A DNA stretch of 64,000 bases from Rhinopomastus cyanomelas (GCA_013400115.1 VXBP01000263.1:912514-976513), one strand, 5' to 3'; shown: positions 45,993 to 57,080, counted from the first letter of the stretch. Made by a program: numbers and translations. Notes: generated by a model from the letters alone, not told the origin.

Positions 45993-46590
45993 TAGAATCA
46001 TAGGATTGTTTAGGCTGAAAAGGACTTTAGACACCATCTAGTTTCAACCCCCTTCCATGGGCAGGGACACCTCTCACCAGACCAGGTTGCCCAGAGCCCC
46101 ATGCAACTTGGTCTTGAACACTTCCAGGGATGGAGCATCCACAACTTCCTTGGACAACCAGTGTCTCAGCACTCTCATAGTGAGAAATTTCTTCTTAAAA
46201 TCTCATAGAATCATAGAATCATTAGGGACTGGAAGGGACCTCGAAAGATTATCTAGTCCAGAGCAGGGCCACCTAGACCAAGTCACACAGGAACATACCC
46301 AGGCAGGTTTTCCCGCCTTTAGAAACAGTAATGAGTTCATCCCTCAGTCCCCTTTTCTCCAAGCTCAAGAGACCCAGCTCCCTCAGCCTTTCCTCACAAG
46401 GGAGATGTTCCACTCTCTTCATCATCTTTGTGGCTCTGCACTGCACTCTCTCAAGCAGCTCTGCGTCCTTCTGGAACTGAGGGGCCCAGAATTGGACCTC
46501 ATCTAAATCTGCCTTATTTTAGCTTGAAACTATCCCCTTTGTCCTATCACTACAGTCCTTATAAAAAGCTCCCCTCCAAAGCCTTGATTC
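45993..46590 (-). mobile_element. CR1 LINE fragment (outer), split by a second CR1
   Basis: The left part (45993-46206) opens CTAGAATCATAGGATTG, with ACCAGACCAGGTTGCCCAGA and GGGATGGAGCATCCACAAC. The right part (46498-46590) resumes with CTAAATCTGCCTTATTTTAG and TTTGTCCTATCACTACAG. Joined, the flanks reconstitute continuous CR1 order, with CTCAT present at 46202-46206 and again at 46498-46502. Confidence 0.92.
46207..46497 (-). mobile_element. CR1 LINE fragment (inner, nested)
   Basis: AGAATCATAGAATCATTAGG, GACTGGAAGGGACCTCGAAA and, at the other end, CAGCTCTGCGTCCTTCTGG and GGCCCAGAATTGGAC. The 5-base direct repeat CTCAT on each side fits a target-site duplication. It belongs to the AGGGA(T/C)TGGAAGGGACCTCGAAA subfamily, also seen at 42010. 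Confidence 0.93.
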
Positions 46591-46618
46591 ACTAAGTCTT
46601 GACAAGTAAATCAAGGTA

Positions 46619-47131
46619 ATAGAATCACAGAATCATCATAGCTGGAAAGGACCTCCAGGATCATCAAGTCCAGTCTTCATCCCATTGTCTCCCTAACCCC
46701 TAGACCATGGCCTCAAGTGCTCTACCTACTTGGTTTTTAAACACCTCCAGGGATGGTGACTCCACCACCTTCTTGGGCAGCCTGTTCCAGTGCCCAACCA
46801 CTCTCTCAGTAAAGAACTTCTTCCAAAGATCCAATCTAAACTTCCCCTCATGCAACCTAAGGCCATTTCCCCTTATCCTATCATTAGGAATTTGGGAGAA
46901 GAGACCAGCACCAGTCTTGCTACAACCTCCTTTTAGGTAGTTGTAAAGAGCAATAAGGTCTCCTCTCAGCCTCTTCTTCTCTAGACTAAATAACCCGAGT
47001 TTCCTTTAACCGCTCTTCATAAAGCCTGCTTGTCAGATCTTTCCCCAGCCTCACTGCCCTTCTCTGGACTCGCTCCAGCACCTCAATATCCTTCTTATAC
47101 TGTGGCACCCAAAACTGGACCCAGTACTCAA
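46619..47131 (-). mobile_element. CR1 LINE fragment
   Basis: ATAGAATCACAGAATCATCA, TAGCTGGAAAGGACCTCCAG, AACCCCTAGACCATGGCCTC, GAGAAGAGACCAGCACCAG, CTCGCTCCAGCACCTCAATA and CAAAACTGGACCCAGTACTC appear in CR1 order. It is one of the longer copies in the intron. Confidence 0.93.
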
Positions 47132-47855
47132 AGAAGTCAGGAAATTGTTTAGAAAGAGATATAAACCTTGTTTCTGAGTGTCAGCTTCCTTCCCAGAGCT
47201 GTGTGAGCAAGATGGAGACTGCCAGAGCAGAAAATGACTGCTGATGGCTGCAGTTCTCCACTGAGATCCTCATGTTGAATGGTGACACTTTCCTTCAAAC
47301 ACTCAGCTATTGCCTGCTGCTGTGCCAGCGACAAACAGATAACAAGAGCAAATAAAGGCAACGTGAAAGTGTCTGTACCAATTAAGCTCTCAACAGGCAG
47401 CCTTACACAGGCCAGGAATAGTCAACACACACAGAGGTGCTGGACTCAAGAAAACCTTGGAGCAAGCAGCTTTGACTCCTTGTGTAAAGCCTGCAGAATG
47501 ATGGGCTGTCCTACAGAGAGACAGGACATCCTGCAGTGCTCCTGCTCTACTGTCTGTTCAGAATGCAGGTCCTGTTTGACTCCCCATCCAAAACAAGTCC
47601 CTAGGATACTTAATTACCATAGGTTCACTGATACATCAAAAAATATTAATAAGAGTTATAGCAGAACCCAGGCTTGACACTATATGTATTTAAAAAAACA
47701 GCAGTTGCATCACAATGACAATATTTAAGATTGACTGGGGCACTGAATCATGAACTAAAACTAAAGAGGTTTCAGTACTGTCAAAGCTAACTTAAACCAT
47801 TAATGGGAACCTAATAACTTGCTAACCAAATAGGTCATCAATACAATGATTGGTT

Positions 47856-48015
47856 TCATAGAACTGTTAGATTTGGGAAGGACCTTCAAGATCATCAAGT
47901 CCAACCATCAACCCAACCGTCCTAACCCATCACCAAACCCAGTCCCTAAGCTCCAGATCTCCGTAACTTTGAAACACATCCAGAGACGGCAATTCCACCC
48001 CCTTCCAGGCTGCTC
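47856..48015 (-). mobile_element. CR1 LINE fragment
   Basis: TTCATAGAACTGTTAGATTT, GAAGGACCTTCAAGATCATC and AAGTCCAACCATCAACCCAA, then diverged sequence to about 48015. Confidence 0.85.
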
Positions 48016-48169
48016 TCTGCTCAACAAGAGCTTGAACAAAGCTCAGCCCAACATTAAGTCATCTCTTTGTAGATTACCTCTTCTAATACACTGCACAAAG
48101 TTATGAAGTAGATGATCCACAAACATGTGCTACAATAGGCCTGGAAGGACAGAAGGGCTTTGGAGCCAG

Positions 48170-48232
48170 AACATCAGGGATTGGAAGACACCTCAGAAGA
48201 TGATCTAGTCCAATCCCCTGCCAGAGCACAAG
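48170..48232 (-). mobile_element. CR1 LINE fragment, about 60 bp
   Basis: AGAACATCAGGGATTGGAAG, GATGATCTAGTCCAATCCCC and TGCCAGAGCACAAG. A short, truncated 3' piece. Confidence 0.82.
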
Positions 48233-48965
48233 TTAACCACAAGTTAAAGCTGTTTTAAACACGTTAACTACTGACCTGCTCAGAGCTTTTAAAATAGTTA
48301 CAAAGCTTTTAAAGTAGGAATAACCACTGGTTGGTCATATCTAAGGAAACACTACACAGTTAATTTTGCTGCATGTTCCAGTCCTACTAAAAGATTAAAG
48401 TTAAAAAGATGTATGATCTCACCTACAAACAAACCTAGCATTATTAGGTCTGTGCAACACTGTGTGACTAACATTCCATTAGATTCATCTACAAACATTC
48501 CAAGATCAGCTTATGGCAATTAAGGAATTCTAGGTACAATGCAGCCTGCCCATTATCAGCACAGCCCAGCAGCAGTTCTGTGCTGTTTGTTATAGTCCCC
48601 CTAAACGCAAGACATTCTGCCCATAATTAGTATTTCCCCAACCCCCCCACGTTACATAAATCATAATGTTCTGGAAAACTTTTATTTGTGATCAAGCTGG
48701 GCTTAAATCTTTAGAGATCCTTAGTTCAAATGTGAGTGGGGATAAACATCAACACCATCAGGCATTGACTAATCAGTTAGTAACAACTTCCACATCACAA
48801 ATCCAGGGCTAGAATTACACCGGGATTGTGCAGTCTCCAACCCAAAACAAGATACAGCCAGGGCATCCCGTCTGGAAGGAACAGATGGAGTTCATCACCT
48901 CTGAGAAGAAAATCTGTGGAGTTTCAGCTCTGCAGTGGATAGGGCTGACTCAATCTAACCCTCAT

Positions 48966-49000
48966 CTTATATCACAATGACACTGCTATTGTGATATAAG
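48966..49000. repeat. Perfect 13-bp inverted repeat (hairpin)
   Basis: CTTATATCACAAT (48966-48978) is followed by a 9-base loop and then ATTGTGATATAAG (48988-49000). The arms are perfectly complementary. It lies in the STK4 last intron. It is too short for a typical microRNA precursor and could be the relic of a foldback element. Confidence 0.9.
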
Positions 49001-50856
49001 CACTCTCTTATTTTACTGCTTCGGAGCAATAAAGTTAGTCAAGCAGAGTTCAAACAGTTTTGCCACAGAGGAAAAGAGTAAAAATATTCGGTGATTTAAC
49101 GTTGCCCCTTTTTTGTAGGGAGATGGGGGGAAAGGCAGACTGAGGTGCTAGTCACACAGGAGGGAGAGGAATATGGAAGAGACAACAAGGCATATTTATC
49201 TAAGTTGGCAGTGGCACAGAGCAATAATATTTCAATCATTTCCTAAGGCCCAAGAGGAACTGGTATTCACCTAGCATTTCACTGATCTCATCTCTGCTTG
49301 GAATTCTGCAAACTCTGCAGACAAAATCTGCTCAAACCTGACTATTCGGACAACAAGGAAATAAGTTCTAGCTTCAGGCAAGTCTCAGACAGACATACTT
49401 GATACAACTCATGAATGAGTGTTTTCTTATTCCACCACACTGATTCCACTCCAGCACTGCACTGATGCTTCCAGTTAATCAAACACTGATAAACTTGACC
49501 TTTACCCATTGCTAACCATCAAACTGATCAATTTTTAGTCAAATGGGAAAAACAGCCAGTTTGAAGTCTTTAAATACATTATGCAGTGTGAGGTTACTGC
49601 TAGCAACCCTCCGATAAGGGCTATGCAAATACCCACGTGGATTTATTAAGGTTGTTTTCAAGCATTTTTGTTATCCTGCGGAGAAGAAAGTAGCTCTGTA
49701 ACCAAATCTGCATGCAAAGCACAGCTGAACTACAGAAATACATACAGTTGTGAAGTGAAATTTCTACAAATTACTACATGAAGGTGACCCAAAGCCCAAT
49801 ATATTGCTGGTTTTTATTGCTGGCTTTTATTGCTTCCAGCACACTGGTAATCTATGCACATGGCAATACTTCAGCACTAATGGGAATCTGTAAACAAGGT
49901 CACGTGTGTGTCAGGCAGTAGCACATTCTAAAAATACCTGTAGGTCTTGTTCGCTGGAATGGCGCCGACCTTTCCCTAGCGCCATCCCTTTCCTCATGTC
50001 TGCGCCACTCACTGGGTGCAGCCTGCACCCACTGCTCCCAGTATGCAGGGTGGAATACAGACTACTTCAGGGAAAGAAGGGTAATTGCTAAATTTGTTAT
50101 CAACCAAATTAGAAAGTAAAATAATTACAGCAAGTTGCCCCCTGGGCCATCCTCTGCAGACTATAAAAGACTTGCAGGGTAGTCCAAACCAGCCCATCTT
50201 TCCTGGGAAATTACCACACATTGAAAAATAATTGTTTATCATTAAATTAAGTAAAAGCACGGAAGGTGAATGAGAGACTGACTTGGCTGGAATCTTGTCT
50301 TTGGCTTTTACCCTGTGATACAAAGGGAGTTTACAGGTTATTTCTGCAAAACATTGTTTAGGCAGTGACTCCAAGCCTTAAGTCAAAGGGCTACAAGACA
50401 GAAGGCAACAGGTCCATCAGCTAGCCATCCTTTCCAGTCTAAAGAAAAGAAACTGAAGATGTAGCAGCAAAGCCAACACAATAAATGTAGCAGCAGGCAC
50501 CTACACAATCTGTACAAGGAGAATGAAAGGCTCCAGTCATTGTTTTAGCCTTAAAGTAAAGCATCTCCTCCAGTCGTGACTAGCAGAAGGATTTTGCTTT
50601 GCATGCTGCTTTGTGAAGGTTGAGTGAATCTCCTCAGCTGCTGTATGCAGCACGACAACCTGAACTGCAGGCACACAAACACATATCATGAGGGCACACG
50701 ATCCACTTCAAGCACAAAGTGCTTACAGTTAAGTATCATTGAAAGAAAATGCAGTGGAAGAGAGTTCAGCAGAGCACATGTCTGCTGGTGTTTGGAACTC
50801 AAGCCAGAAATTTTCCATCCTTAAAATAAAAATCAAATCACAACTTATAATGGATG

Positions 50857-51248
50857 TTTCTTTGGGCTTCTGAGAAGTTCCTAAAAATTCTGAGCACGTG
50901 AAGCTCAGTAATGAAGAGTGAAACTGAGGATCTATCAGTGAAACAAAGAGAAGCTCAATGTGTATATAATAAAAGAAAACCCAGTGCCAAAGTTTAAAAT
51001 AAAGAAATTCAGTGGCTTTTGAACTGTTTTTGTCCAACACTACCCAGTCAGGATTTGCACTTCCCAACTGCCATCTGGAATTCTGGGCTTTTTTTGTTTG
51101 CTTGTTTTAGACACATAGTGGGGAAGTAAAGCAAGATAGTTCATAGCTTCATGTCCTCAGGCTTTTTTGCTTGTTCACTTGCTTTCAACAAGTAGAGGAT
51201 ACTGGTAATGCCTGGGTACGATTACCAAGAAACACCTACAGAAAAAAG
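50857..51248. repeat. Duplicated intronic segment, copy 2 (uninterrupted)
   Basis: This matches the two pieces at 36207-36510 and 37300-37378 in the same orientation, 14.6 kb away. Here GTTCATAGCTTCAT runs directly into GTCCTCAGGC at 51150-51152 with no CR1, so this copy preserves the empty site. After that point it has about 25 bases (around TGCTTTCAACAAGTAGAGG) missing from copy 1. It ends about 150 bases from the donor side of the penultimate STK4 exon. Confidence 0.9.
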
Positions 51249-51399
51249 TGTTTTTCAAACTGCCCCATCCAAATGCTTTAGCAATTGGAGCCTCCTCGAG
51301 TTTCCATTAGGCTGTCAAAACAAGAAATAATCTTATAGCAGCTCTGACTGAAACTCCTCAGGATTGTCACACTGATTGAATTTCAAAGTATAGACTTAC

Positions 51400-51557
51400 A
51401 AATTCATAGTCTCCATCCTGTGGTACTTTCCAATCAGATGAATTTTTTGTCTGGCCAGACACATTCTTCCCAAAGTTACTGATTTGATTTTCCTTCTCCT
51501 TCTGTTCAAAATATTCAAGGAATGATGGTTTTGCTGGTTGCATAGTTTCATCCCTCC
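51400..51557 (-). CDS. STK4: STK4 (MST1) penultimate coding exon
   Basis: This 158-nt exon encodes RDETMQPAKPSFLEYFEQKE through SSDWKVPQDGDYEF, the linker between the acidic inhibitory region and the SARAH domain of MST1. It opens with GG completing an Arg codon (phase 1 entry) after the acceptor TTATTTCCAG (minus strand). It ends in phase 0 at GAATTT before GTAAGT. DETMQPAKPSFLEYFEQKEK is diagnostic for STK4 rather than STK3, whose corresponding region reads PSFMDYFDKQ. The middle (NFGKNVSGQTKNSSDW) differs moderately from the human protein, as expected for a linker. The preceding exon, which should end in an acidic run and TMK, was not found before the right edge. Confidence 0.97.
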
Positions 51558-52841
51558 CTGGAAATAACAAAAAATATTAAAAAATAAATCCCCAGTTGTT
51601 TCAAAACAATGTATTTCCAGTGATACAGCTTCACATCATGTCCTAAAGAGATTTCATTTGTTTTTAGCACACACTAAATCCCACTGTACTGCTGAACTAC
51701 TTGCTAAAGTACTATTTTTTCAGCAGCTTTTCAATCACTAAATTAACAGTACAGTGAGAAAACTGGAGAAGGGCAGCTTAAAGCCACCACACAAGTGATG
51801 ACAGTGCTGGAGGCCTTGGCCTCTAGACCCACAATCAACCCATCAAAGCAGGCAGCCAGGTCACCTAGCACTGTGCACCCAATGCTGCCACTGCATCTGA
51901 GTTGAGAGGCTGGAGTTTGCCATCCCAGCCAGGCTGCACACACCACAAACCAGGTGGAGTTCTAAAACTACAGGTGTTGTTTTACAAGCAGAAACCCATC
52001 TTCATACTTATGAACAGAACAGTACAACAGCAAGACTTTCACAAATAGCACATTAACTTGCTTTGGATAGACGCAGTCAGGTTCTACATGTCTTGGACAG
52101 AAGCTTTAGTTTGTAAAGCTTTTTTTTTCCTCTTTTTATAAACTGTCAGTTAATAAATTTCCAAGTGCACTGCCTTGGTTTTCTTTTTGTAAGTTACTTC
52201 CTCTTAAAACACTTTCTTATTAGATTACTTGAATAAGCCAGACACAGAGATTAACCATTTCATTCTACACTGCATTGAAGAAAAGTGGAGTGATAAGAAA
52301 TGGGGAAAGGTACAGAAACAAACAGAGGAATCAAAATAACCCACTACATATGAATATTTTGATTTATTTTTTTTTTAAGAGCAGTTCTCATAAACCTCCC
52401 AAAGCATCATTCTCAACAACAAGGAGTTCCCCATACTGATAGAGGAGGACAGGATAGAGCCAAGAGCACAAAACATTGGCGTTACTCTATTTTTTTTTTC
52501 TAAATTACTCTTTAGAACAAGCAAAAGTTAAAAGAAAAGGAAGACTGCTGCTGATCCATCAGAAGCAACATTCTCCTAGGGTGCCCAGATATGTGAAGTA
52601 GTTGGGATGAAGCATACAAGCACTATGTAGCCCTTCTTCCTTTAGCCTCCACACCTTCCAAATCGCTACTCCAAAGCACCATCACGCAAAACAAACCTAG
52701 CAATCCATTCGGCAAACAGGTTTCCTTTGCTGCAAAAAAAAGGACCACAGGGTCTCAAGACCAAAGCAGAGCCCAGAGGTGTTTGGAGAAAAGAGGTGAC
52801 CTCCACAGAATTCTAGCCATAGGGTGTCAACAGCATCATCT

Positions 52842-52979
52842 TAAAATGCTTTGGGTGGAAGGGACCTTCATGCAGTGAGCAGGGACATTTTCAACTAGAT
52901 CAGGTCACCCAATACCCCATCCAATCTGACCTGGGATGGGGCATCTACCACCTCTCTGGGTCAACCTGTTCCAGGCGCA
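52842..52979 (-). mobile_element. CR1 LINE fragment, diverged
   Basis: TGCTTTGGGTGGAAGGGACC, GAGCAGGGACATTTTCAACT, CCAATCTGACCTGGGATGGG and CACCTCTCTGGGTCAACCTG follow CR1 order, with an internal deletion near the 3' end. Confidence 0.82.
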
Positions 52980-54104
52980 AGAAAGCGATGAAAAGCAAGA
53001 GGATGAAAATACCAATTCCTAGCCCAGAGAGCAAGTCAAGACTGAAAGACTGTCAGCACAGTCAAAGGAAGAGTTCTTTATTGAAACAATCAGCACGGCA
53101 TCGGGTACTGCCCAGACTACTCCCACGTAAACCAGCCTATCCTGTGAGTTACAGCCCAGCTAATGCCTTTAATCGAGTCTCATCCCGAGTAAAGAGGCAG
53201 GTTTGCACAACAGACACAAAAGGGCTTTAATAAGGCTGCACCACAAGACCATGACAGCTGCAGACACAGCTAAACACTCTAAGGATCACGCTTCACTAAA
53301 GCCTGGAAGCATAAGGAAATGCTGTGCACTACCTGGTAACGCGGGTTTGTTTTCTAGACAGTTCTCCAGACACTGGGGTCAGTTACTCCTACTTGAAACA
53401 CATTTTAGGCAGAGACCATCATTTTCAGAAAGGAGGATTAGCATGAGATTTAACAGAAAACAGGATCAGAACAGCCTGATCCTGGTTTGTGGAAATAAGT
53501 TTGTCAAATGTCATATGTTTGAAATAAATAGAGTCTGTCAGGCAGGCAGTCAACCAAAAGTTCAGGGTTTCAGACAAACACTGGGGATGGAGCCATCCTT
53601 TGATGGGTTTGTGCAGGTCGCTGTAACACAGAGACTCTCCTACAAGAGTTTGTAGAGAAGGCAGGCTCTCACGAGACAGTCCTCACTAAGGACATCCAGC
53701 AGTGCTTTCCTCTTGGAAAAATATTAGCTACTTAAGAAATCCATTAAGAGTTAATCACCAAATATTATTCTCGCACATAAAATTGCCATCCAGTGATCTA
53801 GAATTTCCCTGGCAGACTGATTCTCAGACAAGCCTATGAATTCCTTGGTCAGCTACAAGATACTTTAGCAAGCTATTTGTCTTTAGACCGTTAAACACAG
53901 AACACATTTCCACAAAGCACGAGAGATCTCAGGGTTGTGATACAGATAAAAGGGTGGTTCTGCACAGCCCGAAATGTCACGATGCATTTTGAAGCAGCAG
54001 CACCACATCGTGCCTCCTCTCCAGGGTCAGCTAAAAGCTCAGGCATCAGCTGAAGTGCTTATGTTTTTGCACCATGACAACTAGAGCAAAGACAAATTAT
54101 TCTA

Positions 54105-54137
54105 CCCCCCCCCCGCCGCCCTCCCCCCCCCCCCCCC
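54105..54137. repeat. C-rich homopolymer tract
   Basis: C10, then GCCGCCCT, then a run of fifteen C. On the minus strand this is G-rich and could form a G-quadruplex, on the same strand as STK4 transcription. Such tracts are often mis-sized in assemblies. Confidence 0.9.
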
Positions 54138-55091
54138 TTTTCTTTTATTTTAAACCAAAAACACTCATTGTATAGAATTAGATCAACACAGACACCTTCA
54201 GACAGGCTTGGTGAAGGTCAGGCAGGGAACACATCTGCCAAGTGAAGAAGAGATGTGCTGTTGGGAATAATGACTGAAATATAACAGCAATGTAATTACT
54301 GCTAAATGATAAAACATCTATTTAGGATGAAGCAAATACACCCCTTGTATTCTGCTGCAGCACAGGCTGCATGAAGCAGGAGGGAAGTTGTTATGGCCCA
54401 TCACAGTAATGTTTAACACCAACAAATTCTGTAGGGACAGAGGAATTCACAACTACCTGGGCTGATCTACACAGCCAGCCTAGGTCTTAGCAATTCAGGC
54501 TTCCTAGAACAAAGAAAAACTAAATTAACCTCATAATTTGCAGTTTGAAAACTACTGCAGCAGAGGAGGCTCTGAAATCATGTTTCACTCCAGTGATGTT
54601 GGTTTATTCAGTTCTTTTCTATTTATTTTCTATATTTAAAGACTGCTCACTCACATCTAATTCAGAGCATCACTTGAAAGAATAATTTTCATTTTCTCAC
54701 ATCTTGTATTTCACTGAGAACTGCAGTTTGTAAATGAGCAGTTACATTCACTGAACAACCACCGATTGTAGTATCACTGAAAGGCAGAAACCAAGCTTTA
54801 TTCAACAAAACTTCTGTTTTCATGCAAAAATTAAGCAGATAAGGAGGGACACAAAGGGGATGGTGGTGGTACTTCACAATCCTGAAAGAGTACCACTGGA
54901 TTTTCAGTCCCTCCAGTACAAGCGACCAAAATGCTGGTGAAGGCTGCAGCAGAAGGCTGCCGGGACACTGAGGGATCTCTGCCATGCTGAATGGCTGGAA
55001 GGAAGGGGGTTTGCTCAGTCTGAGCAATGCAGGAGCAGCCCTAGCTGTCGTCTCCCATCTCAAGATGCCATGAGAGCCCTCCTCTTCTCAG

Positions 55092-55292
55092 TGAAAGGAC
55101 AAGAGGAACAGCCTGAACTGCAGCAAGGGCAGGTCTGCTAACAGAAGAAAGTAAGTTTTCACATCAGGGATAGTTGGGCAAAAGAGCAGGGCTGGAGCGA
55201 CTGTGCAAGGCCCTGAGCAACAGATCTAACACTGAGCTCTGTCCCAGCCATCACACAGGGAACTGAATGGGTGACCTCCAGAGGTCCCTGCC
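55092..55292 (+). mobile_element. Decayed CR1 LINE fragment, plus orientation
   Basis: GTGAAAGGACAAGAGGAAC, CTGAACTGCAGCAAGGGCAG, and at the other end GTGACCTCCAGAGGTCCCTG resemble the ORF2 C-terminus and 3' end of CR1 in order. The middle is too diverged to recognise, so this is a weaker call. Confidence 0.55.
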
Positions 55293-57007
55293 AAGACCAG
55301 CTCTCTGGTGAGTCATATTCCTCACAGGTGCTGTGAGGCTCCTTCAACCCTGCAGCCACCTCCCAATGCACACAACATTTAGTCACCGGTTCAAGTACAT
55401 TTAGGCACCATCTAAGTACATTTCCATGCATCAACCTGTAAAGCGGCACCTCGATGTAACATTTCTGGTTTTGGTGGCACTTTGATGGTGGTTTTCCACA
55501 CAGAGATTTCTAACTGACAAACAAAAAACCATATGGAAAAACAATACAAAATACAGATCAAAGACATCTGAAATTTCAGTTGCTGCTGTGATCCCAGCAG
55601 GGGTTCGTAGGCAGCAAGACGGACAGAAACGCTCCAGGAGACTGAAAGACATTACCTCAAATCAATTATCATCTCAGCACAACTAGATTTCTTGTCATCA
55701 ATCTTGGCACTTAACAGCAGTGTTGTCTTTCCTAAGCTGATCTGCTATTAATTCCAGCCCAGAACCACACCGCTATATCTTTAAGATTTTGATAACAGGC
55801 AGCCAAAGACAAAAATCGATCCCTGCTATTTGCAGAAGCAGATGCTGCTGAAAGATGAAACACTGCACTAAAGGCAGCTGTGCCAAAAAGCATTTAACTT
55901 CCTCCTTGTATAGGATTAGACTAAAATATGAACATTTGTCAGAAAGTGAGATCATAGCTGTGGCAGAGAGGAGCCTTTATGAGAAGGTCACTCTGTGGTG
56001 ACAAGAAAGGATTCACCATACCTTTAGTTTGGGACCTGGAGAGTTGCTTGGCAGGATGAACTGCAAGAGCTCCCTGGAGCCATTAACAGTCTCCCATGTA
56101 GATATGCAGTCATCTTTCAGGAGCTGTATTAATTACACAAATGGAACACCACAGCGCTGCTGGAGCTGGTCCAGCTGACTGCAGAATTGCCGGTCTCGGA
56201 TAGCTGCACAAAGCCAGTGGTACTGGGAGGACCAGGACCACTCAGCATGCAGCCTGCTGTGTGGTAGAGAGCAAAAGCCTCCATGGAAAACTCACAAGCA
56301 TTTCCTGGTATATGAAGTCATGTTTATAAAAGCACAAGAACATCAGTATTGTTGTGTGTGAGAACAGAAAAACACATGGAATTGGTGCATCCAAAGGTGA
56401 AGAAGGCTGCAAACTGTGATTAACAAAAATCCCCCCTTTTTTGAAAGGAGCACCATGCTGAGCTGATTTTCATTGGAATGTAAAGTCAAACTGCATGCGG
56501 TACCATGCCAGCTGGCACAGACCTTACCCACAGCACAGACACCCCAGACAAGCCAAAAGCTGTTTGACAGAGGCAGGGCACTGCAAGAAGCCAATGAGGC
56601 AGCATTGGCATCCACATGGTGGATCCTCCCTTCTGCCAGGCCACAGCAAGGGCAGGTCGTAAAGGAAAAACTTCAACAGCGTGCTTCCTCTCAAAAAATA
56701 CCACTTGTCTGAATACTTGAGGGGACAGAAAAGGCCAGTCTTAGTGGCTGACTGCAGAATACAGACCCACTCATGGCCAAAAAGGTGTGAAAGAGCCTTC
56801 AAGCAATTTGTATTTCCCTATGATGCTGCAGAGAAAGTTGAATAATGAAGAAGAAACAGCACAGTCAATTAACCCAGTGATTTACTTTTTATATCCAGCA
56901 GTAAAGAATATCCGTGAAACCAGATCGTTCCTTATCATCTAGTTCCAGAAATCAAAGGACTCATTTGGTTGAGTTTGTCAAATTAGCCTCGCAACTGAAA
57001 ATGTTTC

Positions 57008-57023
57008 GAAGCTCATGAGCTTC
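57008..57023. repeat. Perfect 16-bp palindrome
   Basis: GAAGCTCATGAGCTTC is self-complementary over 16 bases with no loop. It lies 31 bases left of the perfect hairpin at 57055-57080, in intronic DNA with several GGCTTC repeats between. Confidence 0.9.
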
Positions 57024-57054
57024 AAAGGCTTCTTCAAAAGGAAAGGCTTCAAAA

Positions 57055-57080
57055 AGATGGGACTTTGTAAAGTCCCATCT
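57055..57080. repeat. Perfect 12-bp inverted repeat (hairpin)
   Basis: AGATGGGACTTT (57055-57066), a 2-base spacer GT, and AAAGTCCCATCT (57069-57080) are perfectly complementary. No T-tract terminator logic applies, since this is a eukaryotic intron. Function unknown. Confidence 0.92.

Larger units (their letters stand above)
25917..51399 (-). other. STK4: STK4 last intron (25.5 kb)
   Basis: Phase-0 intron between GDYEF and LKTWS. The donor is GTAAGT (minus strand, 51399-51394); the acceptor ends in CTAG next to 25916. It carries 22 CR1 fragments, counting nested ones, and a duplicated ~0.4-kb segment. The unannotated stretches 27918-30316, 30542-32833, 33771-35202, 38959-41270, 43007-45186 and 48233-50856 show no exon, RNA gene or repeat family that I recognise. 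They are AT-richer than the KCNS1 region, which is normal for a long intron. Confidence 0.93.

Noticed and set aside
50014..50030. Short palindrome GGGTGCAGCCTGCACCC
   Set aside because: Arms of only 8 bases around one base; such sites are common by chance in a 64-kb window.
54689..55063. 124-codon minus-strand frame in the STK4 intron
   Set aside because: Composition and sequence show no family resemblance, and it overlaps a decayed CR1 on its right. It is probably chance.
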